From Geosmithia putterillii (taxonomy: Eukaryota > Ascomycota > Sordariomycetes > Hypocreales > Bionectriaceae): a stretch of DNA of 64,000 bases. Shown here piece by piece: positions 33,301 to 43,531 of this stretch. The stretch lies in the NCBI GenBank assembly GCA_900188575.1, contig FYEU01000311.1, positions 310,001-374,000 of the forward strand. The letters run 5' to 3'. The notes under the pieces were generated by a model. The model made no database searches. It worked only from the letters and a program-made list of their open reading frames with translations, and was not told the DNA's origin. Every line of letters starts with the position of its first letter. The stretch's first letter is position 1. The translations under genes and the position numbers were made by a program.

Positions 33301-35677
33301 GGCGTTGCCCTCCAGAAAGATTAGAGCCCCGGCTTCCGATAATCGTTTCGTCTGCGTTAACAAGAGCAGAGATGTCCTGCTCGAGGCAGCATAGCCGAAT
33401 GACCTCTTCGTACCAAGCCGTATCTTCCGGCTGAAAACCACAGACCGCCTGCTTCAACGTCCCGTTAGGCAGCCAAGGTAACTGTTGACAGTAGGCGATT
33501 CTTTTAGTAGACACAGTGATGGTACCCTTTTCTGTCGGGGTCTCTCCCAGGATACCCCTGGCCAGAGACGACTTGCCACTGCCAACCGGTCCAGAGAATA
33601 CGACAATGTCTCTCTTGACAATAGAGATGTCGATATTTGTGAGTACCGGTGCTGTTGACAGGGCTGGTAGGATAGAAACGTCGCGCAGTTGGACGGCAGG
33701 AGACTCGTTGTCGGGCGCTGTCAACCTGTGATCCTCCCGGGTCGACTGCAAAAGATACTGCTGGATACGCTCGAATGCAGCGAGGGCTCCTACCGCCTGC
33801 GGCACTATTGTCATGATCATGTTCGCCGGGTGCGTCACCAGACCCAGGAGGGCCGTTGTGGTGAAGGCCATCTCGGCGTCAAGGCCCGAGGAGCCTGTCC
33901 ATCCGGCTATGAGGACGAAGACGACAAAGGTGAGCACAGGGGAGAATATACCGAGTGCATTTGCTACACCATTCACGTGGTTAGATATCGGCCATTGCGT
34001 GTGTCAGTTCCGCAAACTCTCTCGACGTACCACTCGCATTGTAGGCAACCATCATCCAACGAACCCGTTTGGCCATCCCCAGCTCGCGCTTGCGCAGAGA
34101 CTCTACAAAAGACTCCACGTAGTCACTAAGCCCCAGCATCTTCATGCTCTTGGAAGAGGCGAGCATCGACGCCGTCGTGGCAATTCGCTCCTGGGTGGCT
34201 GCGCTCCAGTCTCTCTGGTTTCCCTGCAGATTCTTGGCAAGATAGCGGCTCATCCGGGAGCAGACTGAGGCGTATAAATTAGTTTCACCCCTATATAGAT
34301 GGAGAATACTGTGTGAGTGGAGTACGAGAACTGACAGAAGATGATGACAAGCGGTAACGGCCATGCCCATCCAACTTGCGAGCCTAGCATGAGCATTCCC
34401 GAACCCACCTCGAAGACGTGGGCCCACGTCTCGTGGAACATCTGTGCGATTTGGCTGACGCTCTCGGCATCAGTGCTCATGAGCGTCAAGGCTCTCCCAT
34501 CCTCGTAAGCTGCTGCGGGCTGGGTGAGAGACTTCTGGTGTATGAGTCCCACCACGGCACCCTTGATGGCAATGCGGCTCCGGTTCAAGTGACGCTGGTA
34601 CTTTGTCTTGGATATCTATCCAATTCTTCAGTCAGTCATCGCACAGTACCGTCTGCGTATTGTCTCAACCTACCGCTAGTCCGACGTAAGTGAAGACAGA
34701 CATGAATATGATATCGTATGCCGGGTACGAGGCTTGACTGCTAATGTACTGAATGGCCGCCATTATGAGGAGAGGCTGCAAATAGCGGAAGAAAATGAGG
34801 GAGATACGCGAGGGGACCGGCGCGAAGAACATCCCTGACAAGCTGTCGACAAGAACTTTGGGCAGTGTCATATATGTCTCGGGCTTGTCTGTGAAGAGTC
34901 AGATTTTGCTTGTCAAGTCCGTCTATCGCGTCGTCAGGCACACAAACAGACCTCTCTTGTCCCACGCTTGCAGGGCCCGGCATCGGAGCGTTTCTGATGA
35001 CAGCTTATCGTCAACCCGCGGCAGGGAATCCACGTCGAGTGGTGTCTCCCTGTTCCCCCGGGCAAGCACCGCGTTGACCCACCAGAAGAACATCCTGTTG
35101 ATAGTACCACCTAGCTCTTCCGATAATGCATCGTGGTCTTTGGGCGTCCGCAGTATCGCCCTCTTGCTACGGCTTTCCATGGCGATCAGGATGACCTTGG
35201 TGCAGATGAGCAAAATAGTTGGCAAGGCACTCTGGGGGACAGGAGGGAAGATAAATGTCATAGCATCGAGCACAATGGTGGCGAGGAGATATTCGACAGC
35301 ACCATCGGCTGGCTTAACGGAGCGCGAGTGGTGAATGAAGACATATTCGCAGAGGCAGAAGTTAGCCAGCAGAGAGGAGGTGGCAGCGAGGAGGAGAAAC
35401 CAGGACTGAGACGTGCCACGGGCTACTTGGACGCTGGCCGATTGCAACAACACCATAATGGAGACAATCTGGAAATAAAGTGAATTTATTTTTGTTAGAC
35501 CTAGATGAGACAGTTCAGTGTATGTCAATTGCTTCAACGTACCAGCTTGGTGTATGCCCCATGGCCTGGAAGGATCTTGATGTCTTCGTTCTTCAATAGT
35601 CGCAATGCACGCACCCTGGTAACTAGGATAAAGCCTGTGCTGAACAGCGTGTAGAGGTACGGTATGAAAATTTCCAT
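30385..35677 (-). CDS. ABC transporter, ABCC (MRP) type, 18 exons
   Basis: Eighteen exons join in phase to 1384 residues: 35677-35543, 35468-34952, 34888-34674, 34615-34336, 34264-34031, 33963-33293, 33208-33046, 32965-32741, 32677-32479, 32412-32341, 32284-32234, 32166-32102, 32012-31828, 31764-31457, 31394-31266, 31203-31123, 31068-30888, 30828-30385. Layout is membrane segments, TMD1, NBD1, TMD2, NBD2. NBD1 has Walker A GPVGSGKSS (about 587-595), signature NLSGGQRQRV and Walker B DIILLDDCF, with Asp in place of the catalytic Glu as usual for ABCC. NBD2 has GRTGSGKST (about 1174), PQDPFILG, a weak signature HMSAGQAQLFALARA, and ILLLDEATSSLD. Such proteins export conjugates, drugs or secondary metabolites at the plasma or vacuolar membrane. 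No biosynthetic gene cluster lies beside it, so the substrate is open. The acceptor of exon 12 was chosen because it restores ILNRFSQD. Confidence 0.93.
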
Positions 35678-36379
35678 AGTGCCTGCTGAATTACACGACT
35701 GCATGCATCCAGTCTCTGCTAGTGCTCCGTGATGATTTCGAAGGTCGTGTTGTTGTTGTTGTTGACATTGAGTCGGTCGAGAGCACGGGGCAGACGTACA
35801 TGGAGGCAGACAAGGTGTGGGCTGCGCCTGCCATTTAACGGTGTTGGCCGCACCTGCCGTTTACTCGTAACGCGTTAGCAAGGGAAGGAACGACTCATAC
35901 GAGTTCATAGCCATGCCTGCCAGGCGTAACCAGGGGCCAACATGCATGCCAACATGCATCGTCGACGCATGTACGAGGAACCAACATGGCGTAGTATTGG
36001 CGGCCGATGCCGATCAGCCGGGCACAAGCAGTCGAGTCTTATCTGCCTGCACTCCGTATAAGCACATCATCTTAACCCTGCACTGCACTCTGCAAGTTTC
36101 AATATCACGTCTCTGTTCTCTGTCCATTTCACAAGATTAATCTGGTCGAAATACTCTGTACATTGAAGCTAATGTCCTCTATATGCAATGCAGCATAGCA
36201 AAGAAATGCCAGCATCCCATCTCGATATCTTCACAGACCATAATGCACCCCTTCCAATAACCACGGGCCGATAAGCAAGCAGGTACGAGCTGACAAGCAA
36301 GAAACTCTAAACCTAGAGACAGAGACAGAGACAGAACCAGAAGCTAGTAGGCAGAAACAAAGGACAAAACATGGCGACA
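35678..36379. other. intergenic, ABC transporter promoter
   Basis: Holds a (GTT)n run near 35751-35765 and short TTGG/GCATGC repeats near 35930-35990; no gene seen. The right end is the 3' flank of the RTC4-domain gene. Confidence 0.5.
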
Positions 36380-38469
36380 TTACTGCTCCTCGTGCATCAT
36401 CTCCCCAATAGCCTTGCTCTCCTCGAGTATCTCCCTCGCCCGTCCATCCCCAACGCCCATATCCTCCATGATGAGCCGCATGCCCAGCTCCGCCACGAGC
36501 ACCGACTGGATGAACGCAGCCGACCCCCTCCCGGAAATGACCCGGTCCTGCACAGCCCTCCTCTTGAGCAGATCGCTGAACCGCTCGACCAGTGCGTCGC
36601 ACATGATTATGAACCCCCTTGGGCCGTAGTACCCGGGGTTGAGGCTCTCCTCCTTCCGGAGGGCCCTGTCTGTCCCGGCCGCGATCTTGGCGGCCAGCGC
36701 GTCGCGATATGACGACGGCATGGTGCCCTCCACCACGCCGAGCAGGTGGTCGTGCTGCTCTGCAATGCGGCCTTCCAGCGCCGCCCAGTCGATGGTCGGG
36801 TAGGACCGCGCGGTCCACGTGTCGGCTGCCTTCTGGCTCTTGTGATGGGCGCAGAAGCGCGTCTGCTGCCGCACGTTAAGCCGCTTCTTACCGGCCGAGA
36901 AGTCCTCCAGCATCTTGGGGTCCACGGGCTCGTCGCACCATGGGCAGACCGCCGCCTTGGCCTTTGCCTTGGCCTCCGCCTCCGCCTCTGCAGCTGCTTC
37001 TGCTTCTGCGGCTGTGGGCGTCATGGTGAGCTCGTCGTCCAGGTCCGACAGCACGTCTGTGAGGACCGTTTCTGATCCTCCCGTGGAGCGGATGGGGAAA
37101 TTAAGGTCAAAGTCATCGTCGTCAAATGTTTTGAAGACGGCCCGTTTGGGTTTCTCCTCCTCATCAGACAAGGGGTCGGGTGCCCCCTTGAACTTCTTGC
37201 CCACTTTCTTCTTCCGCTTGGGCATATTTGTAGCAGTAGACGAGCTGCTTTCATCGCCGCCTTGGAACTTGGCCTTGGGGCTTCCCGGAGGTGAGGAGCA
37301 GTCTGACGTGGCGTCAAGAGTCTTGAACCTTGGGCTCTTTTTCTCCAGTGGCGGCGGAGTGCCGTCATCACTTGACGGGGGAGCAACAAAGCTGGTGGCT
37401 GTGTGATGGTCAGTATTTCAGGTACACAAAGTGTCGAGATTATTAGATAGATGATCGTGGAAGCCGTACCTTTCTTCGGTTTGGCCTTGTCGCCGGCAGT
37501 GTTGGGCTCTGTACGAGCCTGGGTCCGCTCGATTCTCCTCGCGCCTTTCGCTCCAAACGTTGCCTTGACGTTGTTCTTCTTGGCAAAGCCAAGATTGTCC
37601 ACCATGTGGCCTGTGGGGCCCTTGGTCGCCTGAGCCGAGTCTTGTGAGCTCTTCCTTTGTTGTCCGAATTTGCGCTGAAGAGCCCCTGGGCGAGGCGGCA
37701 CCTTGGGGGCGGGAGATGCAGACGCCTTGGTGCCGGGAGATGCCTTGGGGCCCGGAGACGCTGTGGAGGCAGGAGATGCCTTGGAGCCGGATGACTCCTC
37801 GGGGCTGGTAGACGCCTTGTCACCCTTGACACCCAGTTTTGTCCGCTTGGCGCCCTCTGTAGATCCGTCAGGCGACTCCTTGAGGCCAGGAGACGCCTTG
37901 GGGCTGGTAGACGCCTTGTCACTGTTGACATCCAACCTTTTCCGCTTGGCGCCCTCTGTAGATTGGCCAGCCGACTCCTTGAGGCCGGGAGGCTCCTTTG
38001 GACCAGGAGAGACCTTGTCATCATCATCACCCAGCTTTCTCCGTTTGGCACCCTCTGTAGATTTCTCTCCAGCACTTGGTTGAGTCATCTTCTTAGACAA
38101 AGTGTTGTTTGCCTTGGTGGAGCCAAACGTCGTAGGCGCCATGCTTCCTCGTGAGATTCCCCCGTGGGTCTCATCATCTGACGAATCGCTGTCGAACGTT
38201 TTGAACTCGGCATGTGTTCTCCGGCCAGCCTTACCCTCAGTATTTCTGGCGGCTGAAGAAGCAGCTGCCAGGTTACTTAGCCTCTTCCCCGGCGTCCGGA
38301 TAGGAGTGGAACCCCCGGCATCACTCGAATCTTTGGAGCCTGGAGCAGGCTTGGTGTTTTCGTTGCCGTTGCTGTCCGGTGACCTTGTCGGTCTTCCGCC
38401 CACCATGCTGAGGAGGGGCCTCGGACGGTTGCCGTATGAGAGGCCGGTGCGGCGAAGTGGTGTAGGCAT
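36380..38469 (-). CDS. RTC4-domain protein (restriction of telomere capping 4-like)
   Basis: Two exons, 38469-37470 and 37398-36380, separated by a 71 bp intron (GTACGG, CACACAG), give 672 residues. The first two thirds are low-complexity and basic, with FKTFDSDSSDDETHG- and FKTFDDDDFDLNF-like acidic patches and three Lys/Pro-rich repeats. The C-terminal 180 residues match the RTC4 domain: CPWCDEPVDPKMLEDF, FCAHHKSQKAADTW, YPTIDWAALEGRI and NPGYYGPRGF. In yeast, Rtc4 was found in a screen for modifiers of telomere uncapping; its biochemical role is unclear. Nuclear location fits the basic tracts (RKKKVGKKFKG). It is transcribed divergently from dynamitin. Confidence 0.85.
37790..38070 (-). 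repeat. three 33-codon repeats in the RTC4-domain protein
   Basis: Three consecutive in-frame units begin STEGAKR(R/K/T)(K/R)L and continue through DK(V/A)S.SP to GLKES or equivalent. Simple P-A-S-P-G-(P/T)-K-A units follow. Confidence 0.8.
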
Positions 38470-39254
38470 GATGATATGAGACGGTGATGAGACGATGTCA
38501 CTGATAGAGGGGAGAAATGCAGCCCCAGATAGAGGGGAAGAAGAAAAAAGGGCTGCCGTTGTCGGAGTGAATATTCAAGAGTCAAGTGAGAGTCAAGTGA
38601 GAGTCAAGTGAGAGGCTGCGGCATAGTTTTGCGGGCGGCAGCGGCCCTCGCCGACGTCACAAGATGGAGATTATTCTCAAATTGGGTTGGAAATGATGAG
38701 ATATGAGTAGTAGCGACGAGAAGGCGTCCGCCGTCCCTTGTTTTAAGACGTGACGAGGCGTGAGTGCGGGTGGAGCAAGACAAGGTCTCTGTCTGCTAAG
38801 GATCGTTGTTTTGGAGAGCGTTGTTGAACAAGGTCGTCAGCATGGCAAACGGACAGGTGACTGACTGGACCAGACGTGGATTCACCGTTGGTGGCGCCGA
38901 GCCTCTTCACGCGTCGTCTCGTCAAACGGCAATGTGTCAGATGCGGACCAACGCGACCTGGACTCTGCAAAGCTCCAGGCCGCTGTGCAGCTGCAGCTAC
39001 CCGGCAATTGGGGCGGGGGGGGCCTATATTTACAGTGTGTATTTACAGTGGGGGACCGGCCCGTCCATCTCCAGACCTCCAGCCCACCACTCCATTCAAT
39101 CTCAGGAGGAGGAGCTGCCCCTTGACCTCTGGCATCAACCCCGACGACACCGATTGGATCCAACAGCGTGGATAACCGCCGTTTGTAGGATTCACCGGCC
39201 AATTCCAGCACAGCTTGAGTGGTGTCGTCGCCCACACACATACGCAACAACGCC
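38470..39254. promoter_or_regulatory. divergent promoter region, RTC4-like gene and dynamitin
   Basis: Two genes start outward from this 785 bp stretch. It contains three perfect 11 bp tandem copies of GTCAAGTGAGA-like sequence at 38581-38613 near the RTC4-side start. No clear TATA box. Confidence 0.5.
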
Positions 39255-40775
39255 ATGGCTCGCGAACGCAAATATGCCGGCCTTCCAGACATGGTCCGTA
39301 CTGCCCGGGCCGCTGCTGGCACGACACACGCGCTTCACCAGCTAATGCAGAGCAGGATGATGCCCCAGACATCTACGAGACACCCGATCTGACCGACGAC
39401 ATTTCCACCGTGCCGGTATGACCATCACACGCGCAAGCCCTGGCAATGACCTGCCCCCGGTTGCTAACCCCACCACCAGACCGCCACGATTGCCCAGTCC
39501 GAGGACGAATTCTACGACGTCGAGGACGAGACACAGGCCATCTCCAAGTCGCGCCTGCGCATCGACGAGGCCCGCTCACGCTTCCTCCCCTCGCACGTGG
39601 ACGCCGAGGGCGTCGACTTCTCGGAGCGCGTCGACGGCAAGCGCAAGTCGTACCGGGCTACGAGCCGGCGGCAGCGCATCCTGCAGGACGGCACGCAGGA
39701 GCTGGGCGACCTGTCAGACGACGACGACGACGAGAGCCTCGAGAGAAAGATTGCCCGTCTGAAGCGCGAGGTCGAGGAGGCCAAGGAGGAGTACGCCCGA
39801 CGACAGAAGGATGCGGCAACGGCAGCGTCGTCACAGAACGCCGAGGGCCAGGGCGAGGGCGGCGTGGACAGGCTGCAGTCGCTGAGCCACGTGCTCGATG
39901 AGATTTCCAAGCCCGCGGGGGTGTCATACGCATCGCCGACAACTCCCACAGCACCTACGGCGGCAACATCAAAGTCAGAGGATGATGACGAGGAGGAGGA
40001 AGACGAAGAAGAAGCCGAGGAGAAGAGAGCAGGAGTCAAGGAGGTGCAGGGAGGTGCCACATACACAGTCACCTACGCGCCCTCGTACGACAAGAGCCAC
40101 GCGCTCGCGCGGGCCGCCGACTTTGACCGCCGGCTGGTAATGCTGGAGAAGGGGCTGGGCATAAGCGAGAGCGTGCTGCCCGAGGCCGGGGCCGAGGGCC
40201 TGGGCCGGGCCATCCTGCCGACGCTCGACACGCTGGAGAAGCAGATCTCCACGCTGGCGCAGGCGTCGACGGCCAACCTCGACAGCATCAGCCGGCGGGT
40301 GCGCAGCCTGGCCACGGAGCAGGACAAGCTCAACGAGTCGCGCGAGAAGGCCAAGACGCTGCGTGAGGAGTTGGGCTCGGCCGGCATGGGCATCGGCATG
40401 GGCGGTGCCCCCCCGGGGGCTGGATCGTCCTCTGATGGTGGCGCTGGCGGCGACGAGCCAGAGCAGGAGACGAAAGTCAAGGCCCTGTACGGCATCATGC
40501 CCACGATCGAGAGCCTGACGCCCATTCTGCCGCCGCTGCTGGACCGTCTCCGCTCCCTGAGGGTGCTGCATGCTGATGCCGCGGCCGCGAGCGAGAGGCT
40601 CGACCGCATCGAGGACGACCAGATCGCCCTCGCCGAGGAGCTCAAGCAGTGGCGCGGGGGGCTCGACAAGATGGAGGGCGCGATCCGCGACGGCGAGGGC
40701 ACGTCCAACGGCAATGTCAAGGTCATGGAGGCGTGGGCCAAGGACCTTGAGGAGAGGTTGGCCGATTTGAACTAG
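39255..40775 (+). CDS. dynactin subunit 2 (dynamitin, p50)
   Basis: Exons 39255-39293 (or to 39297), 39353 (or 39351)-39415 and 39480-40775 give 465 (or 467) residues. Both splice options for the first intron keep the frame: GTCCGT with a GAG acceptor, or GTACTG with GCAG. The N-terminus KYAGLPDM followed by APDIYETPDL is the conserved dynamitin start. Long helical coiled-coil stretches follow (RKIARLKREVEEAKEEYARR, then segments around 240-330 and 390-450), interrupted by an acidic DDDEEEEDEEEAEEK linker at about 190 and a Gly-rich loop. Dynamitin holds the dynactin shoulder together and so supports dynein-driven nuclear and vesicle movement in hyphae. Confidence 0.93.
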
Positions 40776-41531
40776 ATATCGTAGTTTTGTAGACCTGAGC
40801 CTTGAATTGCAACGATACCCTTGTACGTCCTACTAGTATGTAGATGCTATATACTAGTACTACTAATATGTGTTTTGTCTATGTATACTGTTCATGCTCA
40901 AGTACTTGTGAGTGCCGTGTTAGTGAGGTCTACAGAATACATATAACTGTATCATACCAACATACTCATGTCAACACAATCTCTAAGATATACACACGGA
41001 ATAAAAAAACATGATGTAAATGAAATCAGACACGAAAGGCATTCTATTATCCATTATCTTCAATTCCCTGCCTGTGAGGACCTAAACGTGCAGAGATGGC
41101 AACTTGAACCAAGCACCGGGTAGCATCAATCACGTGACAGACTTGGCATCCCCAGCACAAATAATCCCTTTAGCCTCTCTCCAAGATCGCAACTTTTCTT
41201 CTTCTTCCTCTTCCTCCATCACTCCTCCGTGCCCTCAAATCTGGGCTCCGGAGTCCCGCCCAAGCCAGCTGGTAAGTTTAACAAACATTCTGCTTTCATT
41301 TTTGCATACACACACACTCTACACACCCCCTTTGGAGATGATGCTTTTAGCATGTATTACCTGACTACCAATGATGTCAAATTTTGATCACCAAGATCTC
41401 TGATCCAAACCCCCCCCAAACCCATTTTTTCGCTTTCCAACCTCACAAAAGACCTTTTGTGCTGACCAGCCCCTCAAAGGTTTACATAGGATACGTGTCC
41501 GATACAGGATCCCCAAAGCCTCCTGCCCCCC
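40776..41531. other. intergenic with possible 5' UTR intron
   Basis: A GTAAGT donor at 41272 and a CTGACC-CAAAG acceptor-like end at 41464-41479 may delimit an intron in the leader of the sulfur-carrier gene; ATGs inside it would then be removed. The rest shows nothing. Confidence 0.4.
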
Positions 41532-41822
41532 ATGGCATCTGCCAAGCCTCCAAAGGGCCACTTCAACGTCCTGTACTTTGCCGGTGCAAGCTCCTACACG
41601 GGCAAGAACGTCGAGGCGCTGCCCGCCCCGCTCTCCCTCCGCGGTCTTTTTGCGGAGCTGGAGAAGCGGTATCCCGGGATGGACACCAAGATCTTGGCCT
41701 CATCCCTGGTGACGGTCAATCTCGAATATGTAGACGTGCCGGATCGTGGGACCCAGGAAGAGGGGTTGACGCTCAACGAGGCCGACGAGGTGGCCATCAT
41801 ACCGCCCGTGAGCTCTGGCTGA
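41532..41822 (+). CDS. cnxG: molybdopterin synthase sulfur carrier subunit (MoaD/MOCS2A type)
   Basis: Single exon of 96 residues. The ubiquitin-like MoaD fold is indicated by HFNVLYFAGASSYTGK, a LSLRGLFAELEKRYPG helix, VTVNLEYVD, and the C-terminal NEADEVAIIPPVSSG. MoaD proteins receive sulfur as a thiocarboxylate on their terminal glycine and pass it to precursor Z with the large subunit, making molybdopterin for nitrate reductase and other Mo enzymes. The end IIPPVSSG, and not HGG, separates it from the related Urm1. The penultimate residue is Ser where bacterial and animal proteins have Gly. The gene symbol follows Aspergillus usage and is assigned by similarity. It converges with the PSI-like gene only 107 bp downstream. 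Confidence 0.88.
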   Translation: MASAKPPKGHFNVLYFAGASSYTGKNVEALPAPLSLRGLFAELEKRYPGMDTKILASSLVTVNLEYVDVPDRGTQEEGLTLNEADEVAIIPPVSSG

Positions 41823-41928
41823 GGAGCGGCACTGTGCTTTGCTTGCTTCATGATTTATGACATGTGAATAATGTTCGCCGTAATGTGTTCTTTGGGTTCA
41901 TCATGGCATGCATGACCTTGGTACTAGT

Positions 41929-42527
41929 TTAGCGTTGGCCAAGTAGCGGATCTGTTTCTCCTATGCCTTGCTGTTGTTGTTCCAAGTGCCCCTGCTCCTG
42001 CTGCTGCTGCTGCTGCGGACGACAGTCCAATGCCGCCCGCCACGACGATGACCGTTGGAAGTGCCGCCGCACCCGCACCGCAGCCAGGACCGTCAGTCCG
42101 ATGAGCGCCACGGCCGCCAGCGCCGACGCCACAGCCACGAGGACCGACAGCGTCGTCACGCTCGAGACGCTGCAGCCCAGAGGCCGCGTGCGCAGCTCCC
42201 ACTGCTCCGTCTTGGCGGGGCACATCCTCTCCTCGTAGGCGGGTGCCAGGAACGGCACGGCGTGCGAGTTGGGCACGCAGGACCATGTCTACAGGGAGGC
42301 CCCAGCCGTATTCACCCATTGTCAGTAAGCCGACAAGATTGATTGATTGTGTAATACGGAGTCTTCTGGTCAATCTCCGAGGACGGGAAACAACCCACGT
42401 ATGGACACCAGCTGCAGCCGGCGAGGTCGAGACACCGCGCGCACGACGGACGGCCCCAGCAGCGGAGCAGCCGGTCGCGCTGGCTGTCTGCCGCGGTGAA
42501 GTTGTTGCGGAGGGCGTCGCGGTCCAT
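41929..42527 (-). CDS. PSI-like cysteine-rich single-pass membrane protein
   Basis: Exons 42527-42399 and 42288-41929 (110 bp intron, GTGGGT donor, CTGTAG acceptor) give 162 residues; an in-frame ATG at 42548 would add seven. Residues 20-55 form a plexin/semaphorin/integrin-like cysteine cluster, CWGRPSCARCLDLAGCSWCP then YTWSCVPNS, followed by CP...WELRTRPLGC, a transmembrane helix at about 88-112 (VLVAVASALAAVALIGLTVL), a basic stop (RVRRHFQR) and a Gln-rich tail. No cleavable signal peptide is visible, so the helix may act as signal anchor. Proteins of this design occur widely in filamentous ascomycetes; their function is not known. Confidence 0.8.
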
Positions 42528-43072
42528 TGGATTTATATGCGATTGCATCAGATTGCATGCACGAGTTGGAAGCTGCAATGTGCAGGTCGTGGAGCACGTC
42601 AACGGTATGATGACAAGGTCCCCCGCATTCGGATTTCGGAGTTGCATGCAGGCACGTGCACTGCACTGCACTGCGCGGTATTGACGATTTGAAACACGGT
42701 CACACTGTACCTCTATTGCAGGATTCCAGCCAATTGTTGGTTGTATCATTGAATAGTATCATCGTATACCGCATTATATTGCTTCCATACTAAGAACTGA
42801 AATTAAACTGGCTCGCCACCATGGCTTCGTACATGTATTCACCATCCTGGACTTATACACAAGACCGAGTCCGAGTCCGAACAGACATTGCAGTATAGAC
42901 GTGGATACATGAAGAAGAAGAAGAAGATTTAAAAAGAAGAAGAAAGATGGCCAATGACAGATACTGACAGCACACTGAAGTGCTCCTCATCAAGTACTGA
43001 CAGCCTTGGGCACAACAACATGGCCGACCACAGCGCCTAGCGTGTTGAGGACGGACGACATTGTCTGCTCCT
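42528..43072. other. intergenic, PSI-like gene upstream
   Basis: Short GAAGAAGAA tract near 42909-42950 and a TGCACTGCACTGCACTGC run at 42656-42673; nothing else seen. Confidence 0.5.
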
Positions 43073-43531
43073 CTAGGAAGGAACGACGCCGCCACTCTGA
43101 GCGATCAGCTCGTTGAAGTAGGCGGTAAGCTCGTCCCTCTTGGCAATCAGAGACTTGGCATCAGTGGGCAGAAGGGTCGTCGCCTTGTCCTTGAGGCCGG
43201 CGAGCGCGGCGAGGCCACCGGCGCCGTCGTCGCGGGCGCCCAGGCCAGCGGCCTTGGAACCCTGGCCACCGCCGTAGACCTTGTTGTCGGTGGAGCCGGT
43301 GTAGACCTTGTTGACGTCCGTCTTGCCAATGTCGAGGATGGAGAGCTCGTTGTTGGTCGTCTTGACGTTGTTGCCGCCGCCGCCGCAGGCGGGGACGGGA
43401 GCAGGGGCCTTGGGGGCGGGGGCCTTGTAAGGCGGCGGGGCCGGGGCCGGGTGCGACGCGGGCGGGTGGGGGGCGGCAACGGCGGCGGAGGCCATGAGGC
43501 CGAAGAGCATGGTGATGGTGGAGAAGCGCAT
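43073..43531 (-). CDS. small secreted Pro/Ala/Gly-rich protein
   Basis: A 152-residue single-exon product from the ATG at 43531. The start was chosen because it opens a clear signal peptide, MRFSTITMLFGLMASAAVAA, with cleavage expected before PHPPA. A Pro/Ala-rich stretch (PAPAPPPYKAPAPKAPAP) follows, then a Gly-rich linker, and a C-terminal helical part (ATTLLPTDAKSLIAKRDELT). Only one cysteine remains after cleavage, so it is not a disulfide-stabilised effector or hydrophobin. No known domain. It may be a cell-wall-associated or effector-like protein; both are guesses. The leader is long and AT-richer than the gene. Confidence 0.7.
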   Translation of the reverse strand: MRFSTITMLFGLMASAAVAAPHPPASHPAPAPPPYKAPAPKAPAPVPACGGGGNNVKTTNNELSILDIGKTDVNKVYTGSTDNKVYGGGQGSKAAGLGARDDGAGGLAALAGLKDKATTLLPTDAKSLIAKRDELTAYFNELIAQSGGVVPS

